Source: Clostridiaceae bacterium UBA6110 (GTDB lineage: Bacteria; Bacillota; Clostridia; Clostridiales; Clostridiaceae). From it: DNA of 64,000 nt. Below the pieces are notes generated by a model. It had not been told where the DNA came from. It did no database searches and worked only from the letters and a program-made list of their open reading frames with translations. Below, one piece after another: positions 1 through 7,359 of this stretch; positions within the stretch are counted from its first letter, which is position 1; the number at the start of each line of letters is the position of its first letter. A program made the translations under genes and the position numbers. Where the stretch lies: positions 46,618-110,617 of the forward strand of contig DIWI01000056.1 in assembly GCA_002428415.1 (NCBI GenBank), given 5' to 3'.

Positions 1-140
1 GTGCTATTTTTTGCAAGCTCTATGAGCGGATCTGTAACCATATCTGTAAGCTTAAAGAACCTTTCCTTCAGTTCATCGTCGCTGAGAGATTTAAGGTGCT
101 CTCTCCTTAATTCAAAATCATCTTCCCTCTTCAATGCCAT
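1..140 (-). CDS. oraS: D-ornithine 4,5-aminomutase small subunit, N-terminal part (cut by window edge)
   Basis: Only the first 46 codons are present, reading MALKREDDFELRREHL and on to MVTDPLIELAKN. The charged start followed by the DPLIELA segment is what I recognise from OraS, the small subunit of the adenosylcobalamin- and PLP-dependent D-ornithine 4,5-aminomutase, which makes 2,4-diaminopentanoate. The ATG (140-138) has GGAGGG seven bases upstream, and the ortB stop lies 13 bases before it, so it is the next gene of the same operon. The rest of oraS, and probably oraE, lie beyond base 1. The family call rests on a short stretch plus a very specific context. Confidence 0.85.
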   Translation of the reverse strand, partial: MALKREDDFELRREHLKSLSDDELKERFFKLTDMVTDPLIELAKNS

Positions 141-153
141 ATCTGTCCCTCCA

Positions 154-1575
154 TCAGGGATGAACCACCCCATTGTCATCAAGTATCGTAATAATCTGAT
201 TGAGGTCAAGCCTCGTCTCATCCATGAGAAACTGGATGTCTCTTTTATCAACTGACCTGACCTGTCTCATGGACAGAAGATTTCCTGCCAGGGACCTTCT
301 CAGCTTAAACATGTCCATTTCAACCGGGCGAATAAGCTCTGGTGAAGAAGGCAGCACTATCGATCTTCCTGGAACCTCAGTTGCCGGATCTCCTACGGAT
401 ATATCGATTCCGTGCTGTCTTGCGAATGAAAGCTGAGCAAGATGATGCTTTCCTGCGCCTGTGTATTCCGTCTCCTGCACCACTATGATCTCATTCCTGT
501 CCATCTCCATTGATAATGCAAACGCGGCAGCAAGCGATGTATTACCTGCAGGTCCTCTTTCAAGTCCCTCCAGCTGGGCAAGCGCCTCAGTCATATAGAA
601 GACTTCTCCCTGCCTGACAGTAATGTACCTGTCCATGTATCTCAAGGCCCTGGCAGCGCTTCTCGGTACGTCAGACCTGTCCGGATATGATGCGAAGGGC
701 ACTCCGAAACCAGTGTGGCCTGTGGTGAAGGACTTCCTGTTGAAGTCTGTATCTGAAGCCATATGGAGACCTGAAAGGTCGACGCTTGCGCCGATTACCT
801 TAGTTCCAGCTGCCCCGCCCTTTAAAAGACCCCTGGCAGTGCCTGTGAGGTTTCCTCCTCCGGCGTGGGTTATAACCACAGCTTCAGGATGCTTGCCGAA
901 ACGCCTCATGGTCTCCTCTGCTATCTCATATCCAAGAGTCTCGATTCCCGCTATCCCAAATGGTGAATAGAGCGATGCGTTGAAATACCCTGTCTCCTCA
1001 AGTATAAGAAGGAATGTATGGAAGAGCTCTGGTCCTACTGTAAGCTGAATCACCTCAGCACCAAGTGATTCACATTTTCGCTGTTTTTCAAGTATTTCAG
1101 GCTGCCCGACTCCTTTTGAGTCAAAGCATTCCTGCAGCACGATGCATCTGAGGTTCTTCATTGCAGCCTGTGAAGCTACAGCTGCTCCATAATTGCCCGA
1201 TGTTGCAGCCACCACCCCTTTATATCCAAGCTTTTTTGCATGGTGCACTGAGACTGCAGCTCTCCTGTCCTTGAAGCTCCCGGAAGGGTTGGACGCTTCA
1301 TCCTTGATGAATATCCTTGCACCTTTCATTCCACCTGCAACATGCCTTGCAGCATTTGTCAAGTTCTTAAGCTCCAGAAGAGGTGTATTGCCGACTTTTG
1401 CGTCACGCTGGATTCTGATGCAATCTTCGAGGGAATAGCCGGTTGATGACATAAGAGCCTCATAATCAAATGAAAGCGGCGAAATCTCGAAGCTTTTATA
1501 ATCCATGCCGATCGCCCTTTTCATGATTTCATTCCTTCTGTCCATTACTGCCCGGTAGCTATCATCCTTCGCCAT
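154..1575 (-). CDS. ortB: 2-amino-4-ketopentanoate thiolase, beta (PLP) subunit
   Basis: A 473-aa PLP fold-type II enzyme (threonine synthase/tryptophan synthase beta-like). The motif NPSGSFKDRRA contains the PLP lysine (K102), and a glycine-rich phosphate cup (HAGGGNLTG) follows in the middle of the chain. With OrtA it cleaves 2-amino-4-oxopentanoate with CoA to alanine and acetyl-CoA, the last step of oxidative ornithine degradation in Clostridium sticklandii. Its ATG overlaps the ortA stop by 14 bases and has GGGAGGG as ribosome site. Order ord-ortA-ortB-oraS is that of the known pathway cluster. Translation is probably coupled to ortA. Confidence 0.93.
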   Translation of the reverse strand: MAKDDSYRAVMDRRNEIMKRAIGMDYKSFEISPLSFDYEALMSSTGYSLEDCIRIQRDAKVGNTPLLELKNLTNAARHVAGGMKGARIFIKDEASNPSGSFKDRRAAVSVHHAKKLGYKGVVAATSGNYGAAVASQAAMKNLRCIVLQECFDSKGVGQPEILEKQRKCESLGAEVIQLTVGPELFHTFLLILEETGYFNASLYSPFGIAGIETLGYEIAEETMRRFGKHPEAVVITHAGGGNLTGTARGLLKGGAAGTKVIGASVDLSGLHMASDTDFNRKSFTTGHTGFGVPFASYPDRSDVPRSAARALRYMDRYITVRQGEVFYMTEALAQLEGLERGPAGNTSLAAAFALSMEMDRNEIIVVQETEYTGAGKHHLAQLSFARQHGIDISVGDPATEVPGRSIVLPSSPELIRPVEMDMFKLRRSLAGNLLSMRQVRSVDKRDIQFLMDETRLDLNQIITILDDNGVVHP

Positions 1576-1876
1576 GGCTGCCCTCCCCGATGAGTTTTCT
1601 TAAGTCCCTTCCTATATATAGTATCTCCGGGATGAACTCTTCTCCGAATCCATGGTCATAGGTTGGATTGACCTGTACGAGGGTCCCGGATACCATCCTT
1701 CCGGTCAGGGTTTCAATGATTGCATTATTCCCTGTTTCAGACTCCTCCACAAGAAATCCCTTTGTCCATGATTCGAGAGGAACCTTTGCGGTATCCGACG
1801 GCAGGTTTTCAGCCCTTTCTTCAGGCTTTAGGATAACTCTATGTATCCTGACCCATGTGCCCTTTTGCACCTTCAC
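1562..1876 (-). CDS. ortA: 2-amino-4-ketopentanoate thiolase, alpha subunit
   Basis: A 104-aa protein with the family N-terminus KGTWVRIHRVIL followed by KPEERAENLP, then a compact beta-rich domain ending in GREIP-like DLRKLIGEGSH. OrtA is the small partner of the OrtB thiolase. I use a GTG start (1876-1874) because AGGAGG sits seven bases upstream; this places the start 38 bases inside the 3' end of ord in another frame, an overlap that suggests translational coupling. The length is normal for the family. Confidence 0.92.
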   Translation of the reverse strand: MKVQKGTWVRIHRVILKPEERAENLPSDTAKVPLESWTKGFLVEESETGNNAIIETLTGRMVSGTLVQVNPTYDHGFGEEFIPEILYIGRDLRKLIGEGSHGEG

Positions 1877-2918
1877 GGATATCTCCTCCTTTGCCTATGT
1901 GATTCCTGAAGTCATCCATGATGCAGTGAGGTATGCTCATGTCCATCATTGTAAGGAGTCCGGGCGGCGATGACAGAATCTGTGGAATTATGTTCACTGC
2001 AGATGCTATCGTGCCTATTCCGCCAGGTGTCTCAGGCCTGATCACCACATGCAGGTCAGGATCGCCATAAATATCAATGAAATCACCGGTCTCTATCCCT
2101 TCAAGCTCCGGCCTCACCTGCTGAGGATGCTCGAGGATAATAACAGGTACCCCGTTCCTGTACGCCACAGCAGAGTGGCTGCAGCCTGCTGTCATCCCTG
2201 GTTTAATATCGACAAGGTCAGTCCTTCTCTCCACAGTTGACATTATAGGTTCCCTTGTCTCAACTATCTCGTCATATTCAAGTCCGATTGCATCAGCGAT
2301 CATTGGTATTGACTGCAGGAATCCGATATGGCCATGTACCCTGCCATCTTTTACGCCTTCGATGAACGCCTCTCTTGAGAGTCCTACTCCCTGTTCCTCC
2401 ATGACCGTCTTCCCGTAAGGCGAAAGGTCATTAACCCTTCTGGCCTTGATCTGTCTGACGCTCCTTGTACCATAGGTAAGTGCGGCAATCAGTGAATCCA
2501 GCACAAAGCCCGGATTCACTCCTGTCCCAAGCACAGTTATGCCATGGTCCCTGGCCATGCTGTCTATCTTTTTTGACAATTCGGGTTCGGTCCGGAATGG
2601 ATATGCCATCTCTTCAGCAATGGTAATGACATCTGCACCATACCTTGCGCATAGCTCTATTTCATCTGCAACTCCCCTGACATAGGAGCTTATTGAAAGT
2701 ATCACTACATCCGGTCTTACTGCATCAAGTACCTTCTCCGCGTCGTTATCAACCTTAATTCCAACCGGGCTGCCAAATCCCAAAAGTTCGCCAAGGTCCT
2801 TCCCAACGCCGGTTGTCCTCCCTATCGCACCGACTACTTCAATCCCCTTCTTTTTCATGAGCATGTCCAGGATACCCCTGCCCATTTTCCCTACGCCCCA
2901 TACAACCACCTTTATCAT
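1839..2918 (-). CDS. ord: 2,4-diaminopentanoate dehydrogenase
   Basis: A 359-aa NAD(P)-dependent dehydrogenase of the DapB-like fold. The N-terminal Rossmann motif is VVWGVGKMGRGIL, and VLGTGVNPGFVLD marks the catalytic half. It oxidatively deaminates 2,4-diaminopentanoate to 2-amino-4-oxopentanoate, the substrate of the OrtAB thiolase encoded next. It is first in the operon; the ATG is preceded by AGGTGATTTTGTA, a usable ribosome site. The upstream 250 bases hold a TATAAT box on this strand and a perfect 14-bp palindrome (see the operator entry), so the ornithine operon may be regulated there. No racemase or ornithine-pathway regulator is visible on this side. Confidence 0.92.
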   Translation of the reverse strand: MIKVVVWGVGKMGRGILDMLMKKKGIEVVGAIGRTTGVGKDLGELLGFGSPVGIKVDNDAEKVLDAVRPDVVILSISSYVRGVADEIELCARYGADVITIAEEMAYPFRTEPELSKKIDSMARDHGITVLGTGVNPGFVLDSLIAALTYGTRSVRQIKARRVNDLSPYGKTVMEEQGVGLSREAFIEGVKDGRVHGHIGFLQSIPMIADAIGLEYDEIVETREPIMSTVERRTDLVDIKPGMTAGCSHSAVAYRNGVPVIILEHPQQVRPELEGIETGDFIDIYGDPDLHVVIRPETPGGIGTIASAVNIIPQILSSPPGLLTMMDMSIPHCIMDDFRNHIGKGGDIREGAKGHMGQDT

Positions 2919-3089
2919 TACAAAATCACCTCTATCAAATAATATATATTAATTATAACAATTATCTATTGTCTTTATGCAATGTAAACCTTTTATTCAT
3001 CTAATTTAAGCATATCAAATGCGCTGATGTTTTGTAACCCCCTGAGGTGATTGTACAAGCAACTCTATCAGTTTATTTTTCGCAATTGT

Positions 3090-3103
3090 TTACCAATTGG
3101 TAA
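3090..3103. promoter_or_regulatory. Perfect 14-bp palindrome between ord and dedA (operator candidate)
   Basis: TTACCAATTGGTAA is a perfect inverted repeat in the 251-base divergent gap between the ornithine operon and a DedA gene. Size and symmetry fit a dimeric repressor such as a GntR-type protein, but the regulator is unknown. The rest of the gap is AT-rich, with a TATAAT on the ord side near 2953 and a TTATATAA just before the dedA ribosome site. Confidence 0.35.
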
Positions 3104-3169
3104 GATTTGGTTCAGACAAATCCCTGATTCTTGCGATACAGTTATATAAAGGGCAAGGGAGGGTAAAGG

Positions 3170-3826
3170 ATGAGCTGGATATACGAAACTATCAGGTACC
3201 TGTCCAATTTTGACTCTCACATTGCAGATCTGATCCAGAATATCGGACCATACGCCTACCTGGTTCTTTTCGTGATGATCTTCATGGAGACCGGAGGTGT
3301 CATAACCGCTTTCCTTCCCGGAGACTCGCTTCTCGTAGGGGCGGGTGCTTTCGCTGCAAGGGGAGACCTGTCTCTTCCAATACTAATTGCAGGTTTCATC
3401 TGCGCCACCATACTTGGCGATTTGCTAAACTTTCATATCGGAAGATATTTCGGCGGCAGATATGATGCTGCTACATTCCACAGGTTCATCAGGCATGATG
3501 ACTGGGAACGGGCAAAGAACTTCTACAAACACAAGGGAAGACGGTCATTCCTGATTTCCAGGTTCGTACCGGTCGCCAGAGGACTAAACCCTTTCGTTGC
3601 CGGGTTCACCCGAGTTGAATACAAGGATATTGCCGCGTACAACATAATAGGCAACATAATCTGGGCCACCTTCTATTCTTTCGTGGGATTCCTGTTCGGA
3701 AACATGGAGGCGGTGCAGGATAAATTTCACCTGCTTATATTTCTGATCATGGGGATTTCATTGGTACCTGCCACTGTTTTCCTTGTTCGGCGAAGGATGG
3801 AAGGACTTTGGAAAAATAAGGCGTAA
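3170..3826 (+). CDS. DedA family (SNARE-associated/VTT) membrane protein
   Basis: A 218-aa integral membrane protein. The DedA signature is complete: an acidic re-entrant stretch (IFMETGGVITAFLPGDSLL, around residues 43-61), GDLLNFHIGRYFG, and the arginine-rich motif SRFVPVARGLNPFVAG. The family flips or transports undecaprenyl phosphate or phospholipids and helps maintain membrane potential. The ATG follows GGGAGGGTAAAGG. It faces away from the ornithine operon and stands alone. A second, only distantly similar DedA gene lies at 6715-7326. Confidence 0.9.
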   Translation: MSWIYETIRYLSNFDSHIADLIQNIGPYAYLVLFVMIFMETGGVITAFLPGDSLLVGAGAFAARGDLSLPILIAGFICATILGDLLNFHIGRYFGGRYDAATFHRFIRHDDWERAKNFYKHKGRRSFLISRFVPVARGLNPFVAGFTRVEYKDIAAYNIIGNIIWATFYSFVGFLFGNMEAVQDKFHLLIFLIMGISLVPATVFLVRRRMEGLWKNKA

Positions 3827-3850
3827 AAAAGGGATGCTCAGTTGCATCCC
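3825..3850 (-). terminator. Rho-independent terminator of the VOC gene
   Basis: Stem GGGATGC (3831-3837) / GCATCCC (3844-3850) with a six-base loop. On the minus strand it is followed by six T, so it terminates the VOC gene at 3858-4238. It may also stop the convergent dedA transcript, although the plus side lacks a T run. Confidence 0.8.
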
Positions 3851-3857
3851 TAAATGT

Positions 3858-4238
3858 CTAGCATGTTATTTCAATCATGTTACCTTCCGGATCGAGAAAT
3901 ACCGCCTCATAATACCCGTCTCCAGTAGTCCTTGGTCCGTCCTTATGGACATATCCCGAAGCAGCCAGTCTTTCTGTCATCTTATCTACCGCTTCTTTGC
4001 TCCCCACATCGAATGCAATATGTGCAAATCCGATCGATCCTGCAGACGGCTCACCTTTAATGTCTGTTCTTCTCATGAGCTCTAAGCTCACATCACCTTC
4101 AAGCCTAATAAAATACGATTCAAAGCCCTTTTTCTCATTGACATACTTTTCGTTTGCCAAACCCTTGAAATATGTGCAGTAGAAATCCTTCATCGCCTCG
4201 ATGTCTCTGGTCCAGATCGCTACATGGGCTATCTTCAT
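3858..4238 (-). CDS. VOC superfamily protein (glyoxalase/bleomycin-resistance-like)
   Basis: A 126-aa single-domain protein built from two beta-alpha-beta-beta-beta modules. The start MKIAHVAIWTRDIEAMKDFY carries the first metal-ligand histidine (H5). The second half has FAHIAFDV with the paired histidine, and DPEGNMIEITC at the end carries the final glutamate ligand. Such proteins are metal-dependent lyases, dioxygenases or thiol transferases; the substrate cannot be read from sequence. It is a single gene with its own terminator. Length is normal for lactoylglutathione-lyase-like proteins, but glyoxalase activity is not established. Confidence 0.85.
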   Translation of the reverse strand: MKIAHVAIWTRDIEAMKDFYCTYFKGLANEKYVNEKKGFESYFIRLEGDVSLELMRRTDIKGEPSAGSIGFAHIAFDVGSKEAVDKMTERLAASGYVHKDGPRTTGDGYYEAVFLDPEGNMIEITC

Positions 4239-4310
4239 GGTAATTCACCTCTATCCGTTTACTCTATGATACACCCTGATTGCCTTATAAGAAATCTTAA
4301 AGGTTGGCTG

Positions 4311-4319
4311 TGATATAAT
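4311..4319 (+). promoter_or_regulatory. Extended -10 promoter of lgt
   Basis: TGATATAAT is an extended -10 element (TGn plus consensus TATAAT, 4314-4319); no good -35 is visible. The expected transcription start near 4326 lies downstream of an in-frame TTG at 4319, which therefore cannot be the lgt start and supports ATG 4346. Confidence 0.6.
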
Positions 4320-4345
4320 TGAACAAAAAGAACACGAGGTGCATT

Positions 4346-5125
4346 ATGAACCCTGTCGCATTTGATATTTTCGGATTAGAAATCGCCTGGTATGGCGTAA
4401 TGATAACCATTGGAGTCCTGGCAGCCCTTACAGCTACCTGGTTCAACACAAAAAGGGGCAGGAAGGAAGCTGACTTCGACCACATAACCGATGCCTTCCT
4501 TTACGCCTTCCCTATCGCACTGATTGGCGCAAGACTTTACTATGTAATTTTCGAGTGGGACCAGTACAAGGGAGACCTGCTCAAGATACTTGATGTGAGA
4601 GGCGGAGGTCTTGCCATACACGGCGGTCTTATTGGAGCAGCGATCGGAGTACTCATATACAAGGCTGTCCACAAGAAGACACTCAGCTATGTACTCAAGA
4701 TGGCTGATGCAGCAGTTGTTACCATACCCCTTGCTCAGGCAATCGGAAGATGGGGCAACTTCTTCAACCAGGAAGCTCATGGCGGACCGGTAACCAAAGA
4801 GTTCATATCAATGTTCCCTGAATTCATCCAGAACGGTATGTTTATTGGTGGAACCTACTATCATCCAACCTTCCTTTACGAGAGCATATGGAACCTTCTG
4901 GTCTTCGCAGTACTGATGTATCTGTACGGGAAGAAGAAGGAAGGCGCTGATGGAAGCCTCATTTACTGGTACATGATCCTGTACTCAATTGGCAGATTCG
5001 CTGTTGAAGGTCTCAGGACCGACAGCCTGATGTTCCTGGGACTTAGGCAGGCCCAGATAATCTCGCTTCTGGCTATAGCATTCGGAATAGTAATGCTTAT
5101 ATTAACCAGAAAGAAAAAGGCATAG
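4346..5125 (+). CDS. lgt: Prolipoprotein diacylglyceryl transferase
   Basis: A 259-aa polytopic membrane enzyme that moves the diacylglyceryl group of phosphatidylglycerol onto the lipobox cysteine of prelipoproteins. Diagnostic motifs are IHGGLIGA, GRWGNFFNQEAHGGP (the Lgt signature with the essential arginine) and YHPTFLYES. About seven hydrophobic segments are seen, the usual topology. I choose ATG 4346 with GAGGT five bases upstream rather than the in-frame TTG at 4319, which lies inside the -10 box. It is monocistronic and followed by a GC-rich hairpin. The lipoprotein encoded at 26068-26568 is a likely substrate. Confidence 0.95.
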   Translation: MNPVAFDIFGLEIAWYGVMITIGVLAALTATWFNTKRGRKEADFDHITDAFLYAFPIALIGARLYYVIFEWDQYKGDLLKILDVRGGGLAIHGGLIGAAIGVLIYKAVHKKTLSYVLKMADAAVVTIPLAQAIGRWGNFFNQEAHGGPVTKEFISMFPEFIQNGMFIGGTYYHPTFLYESIWNLLVFAVLMYLYGKKKEGADGSLIYWYMILYSIGRFAVEGLRTDSLMFLGLRQAQIISLLAIAFGIVMLILTRKKKA

Positions 5126-5150
5126 AAGTCAAATATTACCTGATAACCAA

Positions 5151-5214
5151 GTGCGGGCACTGAAAATACGGCTGAAAATGCCGAAAAATTTTCAATACAG
5201 CCCGCACATTTTAT
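5151..5214 (+). terminator. Terminator-like long hairpin after lgt
   Basis: GTGCGGGC (5151-5158) pairs with GCCCGCAC (5200-5207), followed by ATTTTATT. The 41-base loop carries smaller complementary segments (GGC/GCC), so the structure is branched. It separates lgt from the tRNA promoter. Confidence 0.55.
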
Positions 5215-5242
5215 TGACATCCCAGTCCCATTATTATACAAT
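5214..5242 (+). promoter_or_regulatory. Sigma-A promoter of tRNA-Arg(CCU)
   Basis: TTGACA (5214-5219), a 17-base spacer and TACAAT (5237-5242) stand just upstream of the tRNA, whose 5' end is 13 bases past the -10. This is close to the housekeeping consensus. Confidence 0.8.
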
Positions 5243-5255
5243 AGCTTTTGTACCC

Positions 5256-5330
5256 GCCCTCATAGTTCAATGGATAGAATAAGTCCCTCCTAAGGATTAG
5301 ATGTGGGTTCGATTCCCGCTGAGGGTACCA
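5256..5330 (+). tRNA. tRNA-Arg, anticodon CCU
   Basis: 75 bases with an encoded CCA. Acceptor GCCCTCA (5256-5262) pairs with TGAGGGT, the first pair being G-U. The anticodon loop is CTCCTAA on a stem AGTCC/GGATT; the T arm is GTGGG TTCGATT CCCGC. The anticodon CCU reads AGG. Its own promoter lies upstream and a strong terminator directly downstream. Confidence 0.96.
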
Positions 5331-5335
5331 TGGAC

Positions 5336-5370
5336 AAAACCCCTTGATTATCAAGGGGTTTTGTTGTTTT
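5336..5370. terminator. Bidirectional terminator between tRNA-Arg and rubredoxin
   Basis: AAAACCCCTTGA/TCAAGGGGTTTT with a three-base loop, followed by TGTTGTTTTT on the plus strand and by a shorter T-rich tail on the minus strand. It ends the tRNA transcript and the convergent rubredoxin gene. Confidence 0.85.
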
Positions 5371-5392
5371 TGCAATTCTTTTGGAACCTGTC

Positions 5393-5554
5393 CTACTCTT
5401 CTGGTTCGAAATCGCTCTTTGGCGCCTGACAAAGCGGACATACCCAGTCATCAGGAAGATCCTCGAAAGAAGTTCCTGGCTTTATTCCGTTATCAGGATC
5501 CCCAACCTTCGGATCATAGATATAACCGCAAACCATGCAAACATAGCCTTTCAT
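5393..5554 (-). CDS. Rubredoxin
   Basis: A 53-aa protein with the two iron-binding CxxC pairs of rubredoxin: YVCMVCGYIYDP (C6, C9) and WVCPLCQAPKSDF (C39, C42), plus the core aromatics and the GIKPGTSFEDLPDDW segment. It carries a single Fe(Cys)4 site and passes electrons to oxygen or peroxide reductases or oxidoreductases in anaerobes. The ATG follows AGGTGACCTTT. One oddity is Gln43 directly after the last cysteine, where nearly all rubredoxins have Gly. It is a single gene. Confidence 0.96.
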   Translation of the reverse strand: MKGYVCMVCGYIYDPKVGDPDNGIKPGTSFEDLPDDWVCPLCQAPKSDFEPEE

Positions 5555-5708
5555 AAAGGTCACCTCTCATCCTCATTTGATATGACATCATTATATTCCT
5601 ATAAAAAAGCATATACAATGGATAATCATTCTCGTATTGATTTTTAACATCCTGTTAACCAATAGTCATTTTATAAACCAAGTATCCTTGATAATGAATA
5701 AACAATTG

Positions 5709-5737
5709 TTGACACTAAATGCAGCACTGCTTATAAT
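5709..5737 (+). promoter_or_regulatory. Consensus sigma-A promoter of the DUF6132/Fe-S protein operon
   Basis: TTGACA (5709-5714), 17-base spacer, TATAAT (5732-5737): a perfect match to the housekeeping consensus, implying strong basal expression. The 5' untranslated region is about 70 bases and contains a small GTC/GAC hairpin. Confidence 0.85.
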
Positions 5738-5816
5738 TCAAGTATCGTCCCCAAGACGACCGAGCTTATCAGACCAAAATTACCCGATTGAATCCAAACT
5801 ACAGGGAGTGAAGAAA

Positions 5817-5972
5817 ATGATATTGAGATACATTACCGGTCCAATCATAGGTGGAATCCTTGGATTCCTGTACTACAAAATTGTAGGCTGCAGAACCGGA
5901 AGCTGTCCGATAACGTCAAGTCCCACAAGGTCAATACTTTATGGAGCTGTGATGGGATTGCTTCTGGCATAA
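5817..5972 (+). CDS. Small membrane protein, DUF6132-like
   Basis: A 51-aa protein with two hydrophobic segments around a conserved-looking core CRTGSCPITSSP that continues into ILYGAVMG. This combination of a CxTGxCPIT motif between two short membrane segments is that of the DUF6132 family, of unknown function, often near redox or sulfur genes. The ATG follows AGGGAGTGAAGAAA; an in-frame GTG three codons upstream is possible. It is followed after 24 bases by a membrane protein with cysteine pairs, so the two are one operon. The two cysteines could bind metal or form a disulfide; that is inference. Confidence 0.75.
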   Translation: MILRYITGPIIGGILGFLYYKIVGCRTGSCPITSSPTRSILYGAVMGLLLA

Positions 5973-5996
5973 CAAAAGAAAAACAGAGGTGACAAC

Positions 5997-6590
5997 TTGC
6001 GTAACAACAAATATCTTTATTTAGCCACTGTCGCATTTTTTGCACTTGGCCTTATCAACATTCATTTTTCAATACTTGGAACCATTTGTATGGTGCTGCC
6101 CTTTGTCCTTGCATACAGGGACAAGAAGAAAACCTGGTGTACCGGCTACTGTCCGAGAGCGAGCCTTTTCACGACTCTGGGTAAGTTCAAAAAGAAAAGC
6201 ACCAGAAAAGTCCCCAAGTTCATTCTTAACGGTGACCTTAAGAAGATCATACTTGTATATTTCAGCATAAGCCTGTTTTTTGTGACCATGTCGACACTAA
6301 GGGTGGCTGCTGGCAAGATGATGCCTATTCTGTATCCAAGGTTCATGATACTTATTCCTATCCCAATAGATTTCCCTCAGCTTCTAATGATTGATGGATT
6401 TGCTCCATGGCTGACACATCTGTCATTCAGGATGTATTCCATGATGATGACTACCACCATATTCGGACTTGTTCTTGGCGCTTTGTATAGACCCAGAACA
6501 TGGTGTTCTGTATGTCCGGTATCGGCCATTTCTGACATGATAATCCTTGATGCGAAAAAGCCAAATGCTTCATTGAAGAAGAGTGCATAA
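5997..6590 (+). CDS. Membrane protein with NapH-like cysteine motifs (putative Fe-S protein)
   Basis: A 197-aa protein with about four hydrophobic stretches and two cysteine motifs, TWCTGYCPRA (about residues 47-56) and TWCSVCPVSA (about 168-177), each directly after a membrane segment. The arrangement resembles the membrane core of NapH/NosR/RdxA-like 4Fe-4S proteins, in which CxxxCP and CxxCP motifs on the cytoplasmic face take part in electron transfer. Only four cysteines are present in these motifs, so at most one cluster is expected. The start is TTG 5997 with GAGGTG five bases upstream. It is cotranscribed with the DUF6132-like gene. The electron partner is unknown. Confidence 0.75.
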   Translation: MRNNKYLYLATVAFFALGLINIHFSILGTICMVLPFVLAYRDKKKTWCTGYCPRASLFTTLGKFKKKSTRKVPKFILNGDLKKIILVYFSISLFFVTMSTLRVAAGKMMPILYPRFMILIPIPIDFPQLLMIDGFAPWLTHLSFRMYSMMMTTTIFGLVLGALYRPRTWCSVCPVSAISDMIILDAKKPNASLKKSA

Positions 6591-6714
6591 TTCCTACAGG
6601 ATTATTCATCATTTTTGCTGAAGAATTTCACCAATTATTTCAGATGTCGTTAATATTTGGGTTATAATATGTGGGTATGGCTTTTTAGCCTAATATTATA
6701 GCGAGGTACAAATA

Positions 6715-7326
6715 ATGCAATCTTATATCATTGAGATCATGGAAAAATTTGGATACATCGGTACATTTTTACTGATATTGCTCGAAAATGTATTCCCTCC
6801 CATTCCTTCCGAGGTCATACTAACCTTCGGAGGCTTCATGACCACAAGCACCAGCATGACTGTCATCGGAACCATAATTGCTGCTACAATCGGAAGCCTT
6901 CTTGGAGCCGTAATCCTCTACTATATCGGTCATATCCTGAATAGGGAAAGGCTTGATGTCATAGTGAAAAAATATGGTCACATCCTCAGGCTTAAGTTAT
7001 CAGACCTAGACAAAGCCGATGCATGGTTTGACAAGTATGGATACAGGACAATCTTCTTCTGCAGGATGGTGCCCATATTAAGAAGCCTTATCTCGATCCC
7101 GGCTGGAATGGCTGAGATGAAATTCAATCTATTCCTTCTATACACCACACTTGGTACCCTTATATGGAATACTGCCCTTGTAACTGCAGGTGCAATGCTC
7201 GGTGAAAACTGGGAAAAGGTGCTCGAGTTCATGGACGTATACAGCAACATCGCATATGGCGCCATATTCATTGCAATTGCAGGATTCATCGGATACAAGC
7301 TATATAGCGGCAAAAAAACCGCATAA
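6715..7326 (+). CDS. DedA family membrane protein (second copy)
   Basis: A 203-aa membrane protein of the DedA/VTT family with LENVFPPIPSEVIL, GSLLGAVILYYIG and the arginine motif CRMVPILRSLISIPAGMAEM. This subtype (LENVFPPIPSE) is the alkaline-phosphatase-like/YngC branch, different from the DedA at 3170-3826. Likely role: flipping of undecaprenyl phosphate or phospholipid. The ribosome site is GCGAGGT; a TATAAT lies at 6663-6668, about 46 bases before the ATG, and the gene is separated from its upstream neighbour by 124 bases, so it is probably transcribed alone. Confidence 0.9.
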   Translation: MQSYIIEIMEKFGYIGTFLLILLENVFPPIPSEVILTFGGFMTTSTSMTVIGTIIAATIGSLLGAVILYYIGHILNRERLDVIVKKYGHILRLKLSDLDKADAWFDKYGYRTIFFCRMVPILRSLISIPAGMAEMKFNLFLLYTTLGTLIWNTALVTAGAMLGENWEKVLEFMDVYSNIAYGAIFIAIAGFIGYKLYSGKKTA

Positions 7327-7359
7327 AAAAATCCTGGGTTTAAAGCCCAGGATTTTTTT
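7326..7359. terminator. Bidirectional terminator after the second dedA
   Basis: ATCCTGGG (7331-7338) with its complement CCCAGGAT around the loop TTTAAAG, flanked by A7 on the left and T7 on the right, so it can act on both strands. It serves dedA and the convergent gene at 7359-8027. Confidence 0.9.

Noticed and set aside
4319..4345. N-terminal extension of Lgt from TTG 4319
   Set aside because: TTG overlaps the extended -10 box; ATG 4346 has a proper ribosome site and fits the family.
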